Shown: positions 25,031 to 33,800 of the stretch, piece after piece
Numbering within the stretch: position 1 is the first letter of the stretch
Layout: each line of letters opens with the position of its first letter
Assembly: GCF_014199535.1 (NCBI RefSeq)
Contig: NZ_JACHNV010000005.1
Location: 186,001 to 250,000 of the forward strand
Direction: 5' to 3'
DNA from: Hymenobacter latericoloratus
GTDB lineage: Bacteria; Bacteroidota; Bacteroidia; Cytophagales; Hymenobacteraceae
DNA length: 64,000 bases
Notes under the pieces: model-generated
What the model was told of the DNA's origin: nothing
Database searches by the model: none
The model's input: the letters and a program-made list of their open reading frames with translations, nothing else
Translations under genes and position numbers: made by a program

Positions 25031-25341
25031 GTGAATGAGCTTACCCGCAACTATAGCCTCTGCGCGACCTTCAGCCAGACAGAAAACCAGAGCTTATTCA
25101 CCTGTTCAAGCGACCGGGCTGGCGTGTCAGGAAATCATTATGGGCCGGTAGCGAGCCGGAAAACGAATGGGCTGTGTTGAACCTGGATGGGCCTGACAGC
25201 GCGCTTCTCCTGCACGGCATCATTCGCTACACGGAACCACACTGGGCGCTTCTGACAGCGTTGCTTGCCTGCACTACGTGCCCCTATCAAGTAGAAGTGT
25301 ACCGGCAAGATGGTATTCTCATGCGTGAGCAACGGGGGTGA
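25031..25341 (+). pseudogene. Possible frameshifted small gene
   Basis: A frame opening at GTG 25031 encodes a protein-like stretch (NELTRNYSLCATFSQTEN) that stops at about 25180. A second plus-strand frame is open from about 25057 to the TGA at 25339 and reads plausibly (EWAVLNLDGPDSALLLHG, YQVEVYRQDGILMREQRG) but has no ATG before its last residues. Joining the two near 25160 would give one protein of about 100 residues. The pattern fits a small gene broken by a single frameshift, though chance open frames cannot be excluded. Family not recognised. Confidence 0.3.
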
Positions 25342-25564
25342 ACACCAAGTCAACCAGCAGCAAATAGAATTATCCTAATACTTTTTCTAAACAACTAGAT
25401 GATAATATCAGGTAATACGACCCGCATTTTATTAGTATAATGCAAGTTTATACCCCGATATGCCAGCTTTTTTATCAAAAATATTTAATATACTTGTAAG
25501 TCTGCATTCAGACTGCAATAGCTGCATTTAGCTGTGATAGGCACTCTTTTGTTCTAGTAGTTTT
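25342..25564. other. AT-rich intergenic region
   Basis: About 220 bp of AT-rich sequence with no credible ORF or hairpin, directly before the serine hydrolase gene. It presumably contains that gene's promoter. A TAGTTTTG at 25558-25565 matches the -7 consensus but overlaps the start codon and is unlikely to be used. Confidence 0.4.
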
Positions 25565-27313
25565 GTGAAGAAGCTGCTCGCCCTGCTACTGGGCTTGCTT
25601 GTGTTGCCGGCGTGGGGTCAAACGGGGGTGCCGGCCGGCGAAACGGCGCCCGTTGATGCCGTTGTGCAGAAGTTTATGAGCCGCTGGAAGATTCCGGGTG
25701 CCTCCGTGGCCATCAGCCGCCAGGGCAAGCTGGTGTATGCCCGCGGCTTCGGCCACGCCGACCTGGCTAAAACCCAGCCGATGACGCCCGCTACCCTGCT
25801 GCGGGTGGCCAGCGTTTCGAAGCCCGTCACGTCGGTAGCCATGATGAAGCTGCTGGAGCAAGGGCAGCTCAGCCTGCAACACAAAGTGTTCGGGCCGGAG
25901 GGCTACCTCAATGACGACTACTACACCAGCGTTATCACCGACCCGCGCATCTATGACATTACAGTGCGGCAGCTGCTGGAACACGCCGCCGGCTGGAACC
26001 GCGACGCCGGGGTGGACGGCTTCAGTAGCTCCGACCCCATTGATTTTCCGCTGCACGTGGCCCGGGTAATGCAAGTGCCCAACCCCGTCGGCGACTCCAC
26101 GCTGGTGCGCTACCTGCTGAGCCGGGGGCTGAACTTCACGCCGGGCACCCGCTTTGCCTACTCTAATATTGGCTACCTGGTACTGGGCAAGATTATCGAG
26201 AGGCTAACCGGCCAGCGCTACGAAGCCTGGGTGCGCAGCAACATCCTGGAGCCGGCAGGCATCCGGGAAGCTCACCTGGGCCGCAACCTGCGCACGGCCA
26301 AGCTGGAAAACGAAGCGGAATACTTCTGCCCGGCCACGGGCGAGTCGTGCTACGGTACGGGCAAGAAAGTACCGTACGCCTACGGCGGGGCCAACCTGGA
26401 AGCCATGAACGCGCACGGCGGCTGGCTGTTCACGGCCCGCGACCTGGTGCGCCTGTTGCTGGCCGTAGATGGCTCGCCTACCCGCCCCGACATTCTGCTG
26501 CCCGCAACCCTGGATACGATGACGGCCCCGTCGGCCGAAGCCAAGCGTTATGCCAAGGGCTGGATGGTGAACTCCAAGCGGGGCTTATGGTGGCACACGG
26601 GCTGCCTCAACGGCTCCACCAGCCTGGTAGCGCGCACCGATGACGGCTACACCTGGGCCATTCTGCTCAACGCCTGCCCCAACACCAACCGTTTCTGGAA
26701 TGAGGTAGAGGACCTAGGGTGGGAATGCATCAACAGCACAGCCAACTGGCCCACCTACGACCTTTTTCCGCCCGAGCGAAATGCTACTCAGCTTCGGGTA
26801 ACGCACCGGGGTAGCAAATCGGCTACACTGGCCTGGGCCAATGGCAACGGTACGCACCGCCTAGTAGTGGTGCGCGAGGGGGGGCCGGTTGATGCCTTTC
26901 CCGTGGACGGGCGCACGTACGCCGGCGGCCGCACCCTGGGCCAGGGCGCCAGCCTGGGTAATGGCAATTATGTGGTAGCGGCTGGCCCCGACAGCGTAGT
27001 ACAGGTAATGGGCCTGCAGCCCGGCCGCACCTACTACGCTCGGGTAATGGAGTACCGGCTGCAGGCCCAAGGCGCTATGTGGCCTGTTTACACATTCGAT
27101 GGCAACCCGGTGCTACGTGTGCAACTCCCGGAGGCTCCGGTAGCTAAGGCAAGAACAAAAGTGGGTACGCGCCCTAAGGCTGTAGCTGGCAAGATGCACC
27201 CCAGGAAGCCGGCCACCTCCTCGGCTGGCACTACCTTGCCCCGTGCGCCGGCAACTCCTCAGCCTGCCTCTTTAAGCCGGCTGCGTACTCTGCTGAGCTG
27301 GCGCAAGGGCTAG
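25565..27313 (+). CDS. Serine hydrolase, class C beta-lactamase family, with C-terminal extension
   Basis: Exported penicillin-binding-protein-like hydrolase of 582 residues with a GTG start. Signal peptide MKKLLALLLGLLVLPAWGQ. Catalytic motifs are Ser83-x-x-Lys86 (SVSK), Tyr199-Ser-Asn201 (AYSNIG) and His344-Thr-Gly (WWHTG) in place of KTG. HTG/HSG replacement is common in esterase- and peptidase-like relatives, so true beta-lactamase activity is not implied. After the catalytic domain (to ~390) comes a ~120-residue beta-rich module resembling a fibronectin-III-like fold (LQPGRTYYARVMEY) and a basic Pro/Ala-rich tail. It is monocistronic and ends at a hairpin shared with the convergent gene. 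Confidence 0.9.
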   Translation: MKKLLALLLGLLVLPAWGQTGVPAGETAPVDAVVQKFMSRWKIPGASVAISRQGKLVYARGFGHADLAKTQPMTPATLLRVASVSKPVTSVAMMKLLEQGQLSLQHKVFGPEGYLNDDYYTSVITDPRIYDITVRQLLEHAAGWNRDAGVDGFSSSDPIDFPLHVARVMQVPNPVGDSTLVRYLLSRGLNFTPGTRFAYSNIGYLVLGKIIERLTGQRYEAWVRSNILEPAGIREAHLGRNLRTAKLENEAEYFCPATGESCYGTGKKVPYAYGGANLEAMNAHGGWLFTARDLVRLLLAVDGSPTRPDILLPATLDTMTAPSAEAKRYAKGWMVNSKRGLWWHTGCLNGSTSLVARTDDGYTWAILLNACPNTNRFWNEVEDLGWECINSTANWPTYDLFPPERNATQLRVTHRGSKSATLAWANGNGTHRLVVVREGGPVDAFPVDGRTYAGGRTLGQGASLGNGNYVVAAGPDSVVQVMGLQPGRTYYARVMEYRLQAQGAMWPVYTFDGNPVLRVQLPEAPVAKARTKVGTRPKAVAGKMHPRKPATSSAGTTLPRAPATPQPASLSRLRTLLSWRKG

Positions 27314-27330
27314 CACTGGATTAATCAGCA

Positions 27331-27364
27331 AAAACCCCTGGCAGCGGTGTCTGTCAGGGGTTTT
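27331..27364. terminator. Bidirectional terminator
   Basis: 10-bp stem AAAACCCCTG (27331-27340) with CAGGGGTTTT (27355-27364) between convergent genes, with A and T runs at the two ends. Confidence 0.85.
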
Positions 27365-27366
27365 GT

Positions 27367-27741
27367 TCAGGGAGTGGTAGGAGCTTCTTCAGCGGGGCGG
27401 CGGCGCATCCAGGCGGGTCCGCAGGCACCCTGCATCTTCAGGCGGAATTTTTCTTGTTCCTCGGGGGTAAGGCCCGCCATCCGGGACTCCATTTTCTGCT
27501 TCCAGAGTTTGCGCTGCCGGGCCCAGGCTGCCCCCCGGCCCCCCCTACCCCACCCGCCGAACAAGATGCGGGTAAGTAGCAGCAGCCCCAGTGTTTGCCA
27601 GAACGTAATAAAAGGGCCATGGAACAGGGTCGGCACCAGCCAGTTCCACAGGCCCATGGTCAGGTAGCCGGCGGCCGCTATAAACAAGGCCGCAAAAAGT
27701 ATGAATTTGAGGCCGCGAAACAGCCAGAAGGAGCGATTCAT
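27367..27741 (-). CDS. Small membrane protein downstream of the ECF sigma gene
   Basis: 124-residue protein with two predicted membrane helices (LKFILFAALFIAAAGYLTMG and FITFWQTLGLLLLTRILFG) and a basic C-terminal tail (ARQRKLWKQKMESRMAGL...EEQEKFRLKM). It lies 79 bp downstream of a sigma factor gene on the same strand. In many bacteria the gene after an ECF sigma factor encodes its membrane-bound regulator, but this protein lacks a recognisable zinc-binding anti-sigma domain, so that role is only positional inference. Family not recognised. Confidence 0.7.
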   Translation of the reverse strand: MNRSFWLFRGLKFILFAALFIAAAGYLTMGLWNWLVPTLFHGPFITFWQTLGLLLLTRILFGGWGRGGRGAAWARQRKLWKQKMESRMAGLTPEEQEKFRLKMQGACGPAWMRRRPAEEAPTTP

Positions 27742-27820
27742 CTTGTTAGCAGTATAAATCGGAACGTGGGTCAGTGGTACAACGCCTGCGCGTGGCGCCG
27801 GGCCCTTGCTCTGGGGTGGG

Positions 27821-28423
27821 TTAATCAGTAAACAGCTCGTTGTAAAGGGTCTGCAGGCGCTTGCGCAGGTGCTGCACGGCGTAGTGCTTGCGCGAAATCA
27901 GGGTTTTGAGTGGTACGCCCGTTTCCTCCTCCATTTCCCGGAACGTCTTGTCCTCCAGTTCGTGCCAGATAAATACCTGGCGCTGGGCAACCGGCAATTC
28001 CGCCAAGGCATCGGCCAAGGCTTCCATCAGCGTTTCCCGTAGCAGGCGGTTCTCCGGCGCATCATCGGGGGCGGGCAGAATGTCGGCTAGCAGCAGCGAG
28101 TTTTCATCCTCGTCGCGGCCACGAATCAGCTCCTCTTCCAGGGACGACGGGCGCTTACGCCGGTACAGGTCGGTGATGCGGTTGCGCGCCACCCGGAACA
28201 GCCAGGCCGCGGCCTGCTCCACCGGCCTGAGCATGCGGTAGCTTTCCACCAGCTCGGCAAACACATCCTGTAGCACGTCTTCGGCTTCGGCCTCATCGGG
28301 GATTCGACGGCGGATAAAGGCCAGCAGCCGCCCGCGCTGGGTGCGCACGGCTTCCTGAATTTGCAGGTCCTGGTGGCCAGCCGTCATCAGCGAAGCATCG
28401 AGGGGTAGTGCGATAGGTTCCAT
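27821..28423 (-). CDS. RNA polymerase ECF-type sigma-70 factor
   Basis: 200-residue alternative sigma factor. Region 2 (residues ~30-95) shows LLAFIRRRIPDEAEAEDVLQDVF and AAAWLFRVARNRITDLYRRKR, the core-binding and -10-recognition helices. Region 4 (residues ~140-195) shows LAELPVAQRQVFIWHELEDKTFREMEEETGVP and an HTH (LKTLISRKHYAVQHLRKRL). An acidic linker of ~40 residues joins them. No anti-sigma gene of classical type is visible. The small membrane protein downstream is the only candidate partner, so the regulon is unknown. Confidence 0.92.
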   Translation of the reverse strand: MEPIALPLDASLMTAGHQDLQIQEAVRTQRGRLLAFIRRRIPDEAEAEDVLQDVFAELVESYRMLRPVEQAAAWLFRVARNRITDLYRRKRPSSLEEELIRGRDEDENSLLLADILPAPDDAPENRLLRETLMEALADALAELPVAQRQVFIWHELEDKTFREMEEETGVPLKTLISRKHYAVQHLRKRLQTLYNELFTD

Positions 28424-28545
28424 TCTGTTCCGGCAGACGCGGAAGCAGATGAAATACTTTATAAGAAGTAGAAATAATTGCGCGCACTACCCCTGCCGCC
28501 GCGTGAAAGTCCGTTTTGCGCCGCGGCGGGGGTAGGGCGCTGGCT

Positions 28546-29007
28546 TTATATAAAATGATACAGGAAGGTGATGACGCCGGTGTAGGCGGGCTTGCGGCTG
28601 CCCTCAATTTCCAGGGTTACTTCAATCCGGGCCTTGGCAATGCCGCGCAAGTCCTTCACCGATAGCAGCTTGGCCCGCAGGCGCACGCTGCTTCCTACCG
28701 TCACGGCCTGGTTAAAGCGCAGGCTTTCAATTTCGTAGTTCACCTGCATCTTCAGATTCTCAATTGTTACAATCTGATTCCAGAGGTAGGGCAGCAACGA
28801 AACCGTCAGGTAGCCGTGGGCAATGGTGGCCCCGAAAGGCGACTCCGTTTGGGCGCGCTCAGCATCCAGATGAATCCACTGAAAGTCGAGGGTAGCGGCC
28901 GCGAACTGGTTGATTTGCTCCTGGCTGATGACGTGGTAACCGGAAATGCCCAGCTCCTGGTCTTCGTACTGCTGAAGCTCGGCGAGGCTGCTGATGATAA
29001 TGCTCAT
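28546..29007 (-). CDS. MaoC-family dehydratase (hot-dog fold)
   Basis: 153-residue single hot-dog-fold enzyme of the R-specific enoyl-CoA hydratase type. The signature lies at residues ~28-68: INQFAAATLDFQWIHLD, with the catalytic Asp and His in the D-x4-H pattern, then SPFGATIAHGYLTVSLLPYL, the lid and dimer segment. The rest is a beta-sheet closing on EIEGSRKPAYTGVITFLY. It would hydrate enoyl-CoA or a related thioester in fatty-acid or polyester metabolism. It is one gene, divergent from nuoK, with the intervening sequence carrying the nuoK promoter. Confidence 0.9.
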   Translation of the reverse strand: MSIIISSLAELQQYEDQELGISGYHVISQEQINQFAAATLDFQWIHLDAERAQTESPFGATIAHGYLTVSLLPYLWNQIVTIENLKMQVNYEIESLRFNQAVTVGSSVRLRAKLLSVKDLRGIAKARIEVTLEIEGSRKPAYTGVITFLYHFI

Positions 29008-29237
29008 GCGGAAGGAAGGTTGAGAGTTCAGAAAGCGAAGGTAAGGCAGCCGTGGCGTTCGGGGCCCAGTAAAACGTACTGTACGCCTCCTTCCCTACCC
29101 CCCTGCGACGGCTAAACCCTCCGTGGGCCACAACCCAAGTGGCAGCCAGATGCCGCTTCCTGCCCAGTCTGCTGTGCCTGGCCCCGGTTCTGCCCAACGG
29201 GGCCCGATTTAAGGGTGGCGTTTTCCGATTTTCAGGA

Positions 29238-29245
29238 TACCTTTG
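29238..29245 (+). promoter_or_regulatory. Candidate -7 promoter element of nuoK-N (TACCTTTG)
   Basis: Perfect TAnnTTTG match 62 nt before the nuoK ATG. No exact TTTG is found 19-21 nt upstream. A separate promoter here is expected because nuoJ ends at a strong terminator 4.3 kb upstream. Confidence 0.5.
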
Positions 29246-29307
29246 CCGGCTAGTTGCCCTTACCTCATCCGTGAGTGAGGGCGTCCTTTCGCCGTCAGCC
29301 TCACCGC

Positions 29308-29640
29308 ATGGACCAGAACATACCGCAGGTTATCCAAACGGTACCTCTCCAGTACTACGTCTTTTTCGCCGCCGCTCTGTTTTCCATCGGTGTACTGGGC
29401 GTACTCACCCGACGTAATGCCATTATCATCTTTATGTGTGTGGAGCTGATGCTCAACGCCGTAAACGTGCTGCTGACGGCTTTTTCAGCCTACCGCGCTG
29501 ACCCCAACGGACAGGTATTCGTGTTTTTCATCATGGCCGTAGCGGCCGCCGAAGTAGCGGTGGGCCTGGCCATCATCGTGATGATTTACCGCAACCTCCA
29601 GAGTACCGACGTCAATCTGCTTAACCGCCTGAAGTTCTGA
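29308..29640 (+). CDS. nuoK: NADH-quinone oxidoreductase subunit K
   Basis: Three-helix membrane subunit (ND4L-type) of the proton-translocating arm. The 110 residues include LQYYVFFAAALFSIGVLGVL, the conserved glutamate in IIIFMCVELMLNAVNVLL, and a third helix with the second glutamate (AVAAAEVAVGLAIIVMIY). Both acidic residues are part of the proton path in characterised enzymes. ATG 29308 gives standard length. First gene of the second nuo block; 122 bp without a gene separate it from nuoL. Confidence 0.96.
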   Translation: MDQNIPQVIQTVPLQYYVFFAAALFSIGVLGVLTRRNAIIIFMCVELMLNAVNVLLTAFSAYRADPNGQVFVFFIMAVAAAEVAVGLAIIVMIYRNLQSTDVNLLNRLKF

Positions 29641-29762
29641 TTTCACGCGGTTACCAAGCTGCGGACCCAAGGCTCCTACCTGTTGCGCTGCTCGCAACCT
29701 TCCTACACGGTAGAGGTCTTTGGTTCCGCCAAGGATAACCATGTGATTCTGCATCCCTGCTT

Positions 29763-31709
29763 ATGCAAGAACAAGTAATACCCGCTGCCAGCGCACCGTA
29801 CTCGACTTTGCTGTACGTGCTCATTCCGCTGTTGCCGTTTCTGGGCTTTCTCATCAACGGGCTGCTGAACCGGCGCCTGTCGGGCACGGTAGCCGGCCTG
29901 ATTGGCTCGGCCGCGGTGCTGGGCTCGTTCCTGATTTCGGCCACGCTGTTCGCCACGTTCGAGTACCCCTACACCGTCACGCTGTTCGAGTGGATTCGGG
30001 TGGGCTCCCTGCAGATTCCGTTTAGCTACCAGATTGACCAGCTCAGCCTGATTATGCTGCTGCTGGTGACGGGCGTAGGCTTCCTGATTCATGTGTACAG
30101 CATCGGCTACATGCACCACGACGAGAACGTGGGCAAGTTCTTTTCCTTTCTGAACCTGTTCGTGTTCAGCATGCTGGTGCTGGTGCTGGGCGCCAACTTC
30201 GTGATTCTGTTCATCGGTTGGGAAGGGGTAGGCCTCTGCTCCTACTTGCTCATTGGCTTCTGGAATAAGAACACCAGCTACAACAACGCTGCTAAGAAAG
30301 CCTTCATTATCAACCGCGTTGGTGACCTGGGCTTCCTGCTGGGCATCTTCCTAATTTACCTGACTTTTGATTCGGTCCAGTACGCCGAGGTATTCCAAAA
30401 GGCCAGCACCTTACAGATTGGCACGGGGGTAGTAACGGCCATTACCCTGCTGCTCTTTGTAGGTGCCACTGGTAAATCGGCCCAGCTGCCGCTCTACACC
30501 TGGCTGCCCGACGCTATGGCCGGCCCTACCCCGGTTTCGGCCCTGATTCACGCCGCCACCATGGTAACGGCGGGTATCTACATGATTATCCGCGCCAACG
30601 TGTTGTTCACACTGGCCCCCAATACCCTGGAAGTTATTGCCATCATCGGCGGCGCTACGGCGCTATTTGCCGCTACCATCGGTCTGGCCCAGAATGATAT
30701 CAAGAAGGTACTGGCCTACTCTACTGTTTCGCAGCTGGGCTACATGTTCCTGGCCCTGGGCGTGATGGGCTACAGCACTTCCCTGTTCCACGTCCTGACC
30801 CACGCTTTCTTCAAGGCCCTGATGTTCCTGGGTGCCGGCTCCGTGATTCACGCCATGAGCAACGAGCAGGACATGCGCCGTATGGGCGGCCTGCGGAAGT
30901 CGCTGCCCATCACGTTCATCACCTTCCTAATTGGCTGCCTGGCCATTGCCGGCATCCCGCCCTTCTCGGGCTTCTTCTCCAAGGATGAAATCCTGCTGCA
31001 CGTCTACCAGCACAGCAAAGCCCTGTACGCGGTAGGCCTGTTCACCGCTTTCCTGACGGCTTTCTACATGTTCCGTCTGCTATTCCTCACCTTCTTCGGC
31101 GAGTTCCGGGGCACCGAGGAGCAAAAGCACCACCTGCACGAGTCGCCCGCTTCCATGACCCTACCCCTCGTTGTGCTGGCTATCCTGGCGGCCGTGGGTG
31201 GCTTCATGAACGCGCCCTTCTTCCTGGGCGAAGAAAACGCCTACCTCTCCAACTACCTCGCGCCCCTGTTCACGTACTCGCGCAAGCTGAACCCCGCAGC
31301 CTTTGGCCTGGAGGTTGACCACGCGACCGAGCTGATGCTGATTGGCCTCTCAGTAGGTGCGGGTGTGCTGGGTATTGTGTTTGCCTACGTGCAGTACGTG
31401 AGCCGCGGCGTACGCCCGGCTGAGGACGAAGCCCACCGCTCGGCCCCCGAAAATCTGGTGCATCACAAGTACTACATCGACGAGCTGTACAACGCCCTGT
31501 TCGTTAGACCGATCATGGGCCTCTCGCGCGGCCTCTACCGCTTCGTAGAAAACGGCATCATCGACCCCATCGTGAACGGCCTAGGCCGCCTGACCATGGG
31601 TGGTGGACAACTGCTGCGCTACGTGCAAACCGGCTCCGTGGAAACCTACCTGATTCTGATGGTGGTGGGTATCGTGCTGGTGTTGGCCCTGAACTTTGTG
31701 AAGTTTTAG
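29763..31709 (+). CDS. nuoL: NADH-quinone oxidoreductase subunit L
   Basis: Largest antiporter-like proton-pumping subunit (ND5-type), 648 residues and about 16 helices. Family landmarks include NFVILFIGWEGVGLCSYLLIGFW, GKSAQLPLYTWLPDAMAGPTPVSALIHAATMV, the central lysine region and LTHAFFKALMFLGAGSVIH. The C-terminal part includes the long lateral helix that clamps the membrane arm. Length is normal. Only 4 bp separate its stop from the next gene, an unrelated AT-rich ORF. Confidence 0.97.
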   Translation: MQEQVIPAASAPYSTLLYVLIPLLPFLGFLINGLLNRRLSGTVAGLIGSAAVLGSFLISATLFATFEYPYTVTLFEWIRVGSLQIPFSYQIDQLSLIMLLLVTGVGFLIHVYSIGYMHHDENVGKFFSFLNLFVFSMLVLVLGANFVILFIGWEGVGLCSYLLIGFWNKNTSYNNAAKKAFIINRVGDLGFLLGIFLIYLTFDSVQYAEVFQKASTLQIGTGVVTAITLLLFVGATGKSAQLPLYTWLPDAMAGPTPVSALIHAATMVTAGIYMIIRANVLFTLAPNTLEVIAIIGGATALFAATIGLAQNDIKKVLAYSTVSQLGYMFLALGVMGYSTSLFHVLTHAFFKALMFLGAGSVIHAMSNEQDMRRMGGLRKSLPITFITFLIGCLAIAGIPPFSGFFSKDEILLHVYQHSKALYAVGLFTAFLTAFYMFRLLFLTFFGEFRGTEEQKHHLHESPASMTLPLVVLAILAAVGGFMNAPFFLGEENAYLSNYLAPLFTYSRKLNPAAFGLEVDHATELMLIGLSVGAGVLGIVFAYVQYVSRGVRPAEDEAHRSAPENLVHHKYYIDELYNALFVRPIMGLSRGLYRFVENGIIDPIVNGLGRLTMGGGQLLRYVQTGSVETYLILMVVGIVLVLALNFVKF

Positions 31710-31713
31710 AGCT

Positions 31714-32235
31714 ATGTTTAGTTTGGCAGGAATAATTTCTTTATTGTTTCTTCATCAAACTTTTCAAGAAGCACAAACACCTATTTCAAAACCGCAAGAA
31801 CAGACAATTATAAATACTAAATATGGCCGTATTAGCATAAGAGGTAAGTGGAAAAATACTGCATATAATCCAGACTCGCGCCAATACGAATTTACCAACG
31901 AGCAGAACGAGCTTTTAGCTATAACCAAAGCTCCTAAGAAAGATTATCCTTTCTATTCTTCTTCCTTCACAGATAATCATTTTGCACATGCTTACTACAA
32001 ATGGGAATCTGAGTTCTGGAAGAATCAAGGGTTATCTTCACAAATGATTTTAAATGACAATAAAAGAAATTATGTCATTTGTAAATTCTCGGGAAAATTC
32101 GAGCAAAAACAAGTAAATAATACTTTTCTATTTGCGTCTAAAAAAGGCTTCGCTTATAATATTCTGATTACGTCTGACAAATTGAGTCAAGAGAAAAAAA
32201 TAGAATTATTAACCAGTACTTATGAAGCTAATTAA
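31714..32235 (+). CDS. AT-rich secreted hypothetical protein inserted between nuoL and nuoM
   Basis: 173-residue protein with a hydrophobic N-terminus (MFSLAGIISLLFLHQTF) that could be a signal peptide, and a polar, Lys/Asn/Tyr-rich body that looks like a small beta-sheet domain (GRISIRGKWKNTAYN, YEFTNEQNELLAITK, FLFASKKGFAYNILITSDKL). Two 60-bp blocks I counted are 30% and 23% G+C, against about 58% in adjoining nuoL; codon usage is correspondingly A/T-ended. It begins 4 bp after nuoL and 53 bp before nuoM, so it rides in the complex I transcript. No mobile-element ends are visible. Family not recognised; probably acquired horizontally. Confidence 0.75.
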   Translation: MFSLAGIISLLFLHQTFQEAQTPISKPQEQTIINTKYGRISIRGKWKNTAYNPDSRQYEFTNEQNELLAITKAPKKDYPFYSSSFTDNHFAHAYYKWESEFWKNQGLSSQMILNDNKRNYVICKFSGKFEQKQVNNTFLFASKKGFAYNILITSDKLSQEKKIELLTSTYEAN

Positions 32236-32288
32236 ATCTAACGAGAAACGATAAAGTCTCTCTTTAAACAGAACAACTCGCTTAGTTA

Positions 32289-33758
32289 ATGCTGACTGTC
32301 CTTCTTCTACTCTGGCCCGTGGCGGCCGCCCTGCTGCTGCACTTCTTCAAAGGCCGTGCGGCCCGGGTTCCGGCGCTGGGCGCGGCGTTGGTTGAACTCG
32401 TGCTGGCGGCCTACGCGGCGTTCACCTTCAATGCTAACCACACCGGGCAATTCTCCTACAACCTCAACTGGATTCCTTCGGCTGGCATTCAGTTCGCGGT
32501 CGGTATGGACGGCCTGAGCCTGCTGCTGGTGCTGCTGACGGCTTTCCTGGTGCCGATTATTCTGCTGGCCGCCTTCCGCCGCAACTTTGAAAACGAAGGT
32601 GTGTTCTACGCCCTGGTGCTGTTTATGCAAACCGGCCTGATTGGCGTATTCACGGCGCAGGATGCCTTCCTGTTCTACTTTATGTGGGAGGTAGCCCTGA
32701 TTCCGATTTACTTTCTGGCCGGCGTATGGGGCGGAGTGAACCGGGCCAAGGTCACGTTCAAGTTTTTCCTCTACACCATCGTTGGCTCGCTGTTCATGCT
32801 GGCCGGCTTTGTGTATCTCTATTTCCAGACCGGCGCTTCGGCCGACGGGCTGGCGGCGCACAACTCCAGCCTGGCCTCGTTCTACAGCCTGAACCTGCCG
32901 GCTGCAACCCAGATGTGGCTGTTCTGGCTGATTTTCGCGGCCTTCGCCGTGAAAATGCCCATCTTCCCCTTCCATACCTGGCAGCCCGACACCTACACGG
33001 AGGCCCCGGCCCCGGCCACCATGCTGCTCTCCGGCATCATGCTGAAAATGGGTATCTACGGCTGCATGCGCTGGCTGCTGCCTGTAGTGCCGCTCGGCGT
33101 TGACTACTGGCAGAACCTGGTGCTGATTCTGGCTATTATCGGCATCATCTACGGGGCCATCATTGCCATTCGTCAGCAGGACGTGAAGCGCCTGATTGCC
33201 TACTCCTCCCTCTCGCACGTAGGCCTGATGATTGCCGGCGTGTTTTCCTTGACCCAGATTGGCCTGCAGGGCGCCAGCATTCAGATGCTGGCCCACGGCG
33301 TGAACGTAGTCGGCATGTTCTTCATTGCCGACGCCATTGAGCGCCGTACCGGCACCCGCAACATCGCCGACCTGGGGGGCCTGACCCGGCAGGCTCCGGT
33401 CCTGACGGTGTGCTTCCTGGTGCTGCTGCTGGGCACTGTGGCCCTACCCCTCACCAACGGCTTTGTGGGCGAGTTCCTGCTGTTGGAAGGGGTGTTTGAG
33501 TACAATGCCTGGATGGGCGCCGTAGCCGGCGTAACCATCATTCTGGGCGCGGTGTACCTGCTGCGCATGTTCCAGCGTGTGATGCTAGGCCCCGATTCGT
33601 CGTTCACCGCCACCTTCACCGACCTTACGGGTGCCGAGCTGGCGCTGCTGGTGCCGCTCATCGTGCTGGTTTTCTGGATTGGCTTGTTTCCCGGCACCTT
33701 CCTGCACCTGTCGGAAGGCAGCGTGATGAACATTCTGAACGAGGTAGTAAAACGCTAA
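32289..33758 (+). CDS. nuoM: NADH-quinone oxidoreductase subunit M
   Basis: Antiporter-like proton-pumping subunit (ND4-type), 489 residues with about 14 helices. Diagnostic segments include QDAFLFYFMWEVALIPIYFLAGVWGG, with the conserved glutamate, AFAVKMPIFPFHTWQPDTYTEAP, and LIAYSSLSHVGLMIAGVFS. Length and order are normal. The 53-bp spacer from the preceding AT-rich gene and 42 bp to nuoN are consistent with one transcript. Confidence 0.97.
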   Translation: MLTVLLLLWPVAAALLLHFFKGRAARVPALGAALVELVLAAYAAFTFNANHTGQFSYNLNWIPSAGIQFAVGMDGLSLLLVLLTAFLVPIILLAAFRRNFENEGVFYALVLFMQTGLIGVFTAQDAFLFYFMWEVALIPIYFLAGVWGGVNRAKVTFKFFLYTIVGSLFMLAGFVYLYFQTGASADGLAAHNSSLASFYSLNLPAATQMWLFWLIFAAFAVKMPIFPFHTWQPDTYTEAPAPATMLLSGIMLKMGIYGCMRWLLPVVPLGVDYWQNLVLILAIIGIIYGAIIAIRQQDVKRLIAYSSLSHVGLMIAGVFSLTQIGLQGASIQMLAHGVNVVGMFFIADAIERRTGTRNIADLGGLTRQAPVLTVCFLVLLLGTVALPLTNGFVGEFLLLEGVFEYNAWMGAVAGVTIILGAVYLLRMFQRVMLGPDSSFTATFTDLTGAELALLVPLIVLVFWIGLFPGTFLHLSEGSVMNILNEVVKR

Positions 33759-33800
33759 ACTGCTGGCATGCCGCAGTAGCGGCGTCGGCTTCCTTTGCCA

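Noticed and set aside
25138..25353. Minus-strand 71-aa frame in the gap after nuoJ
   Set aside because: The plus strand reads more like protein here; the minus frame has no family features.
25558..25565. Promoter TAGTTTTG of the serine hydrolase
   Set aside because: It overlaps the GTG start codon, and a start inside it would lose the signal peptide.
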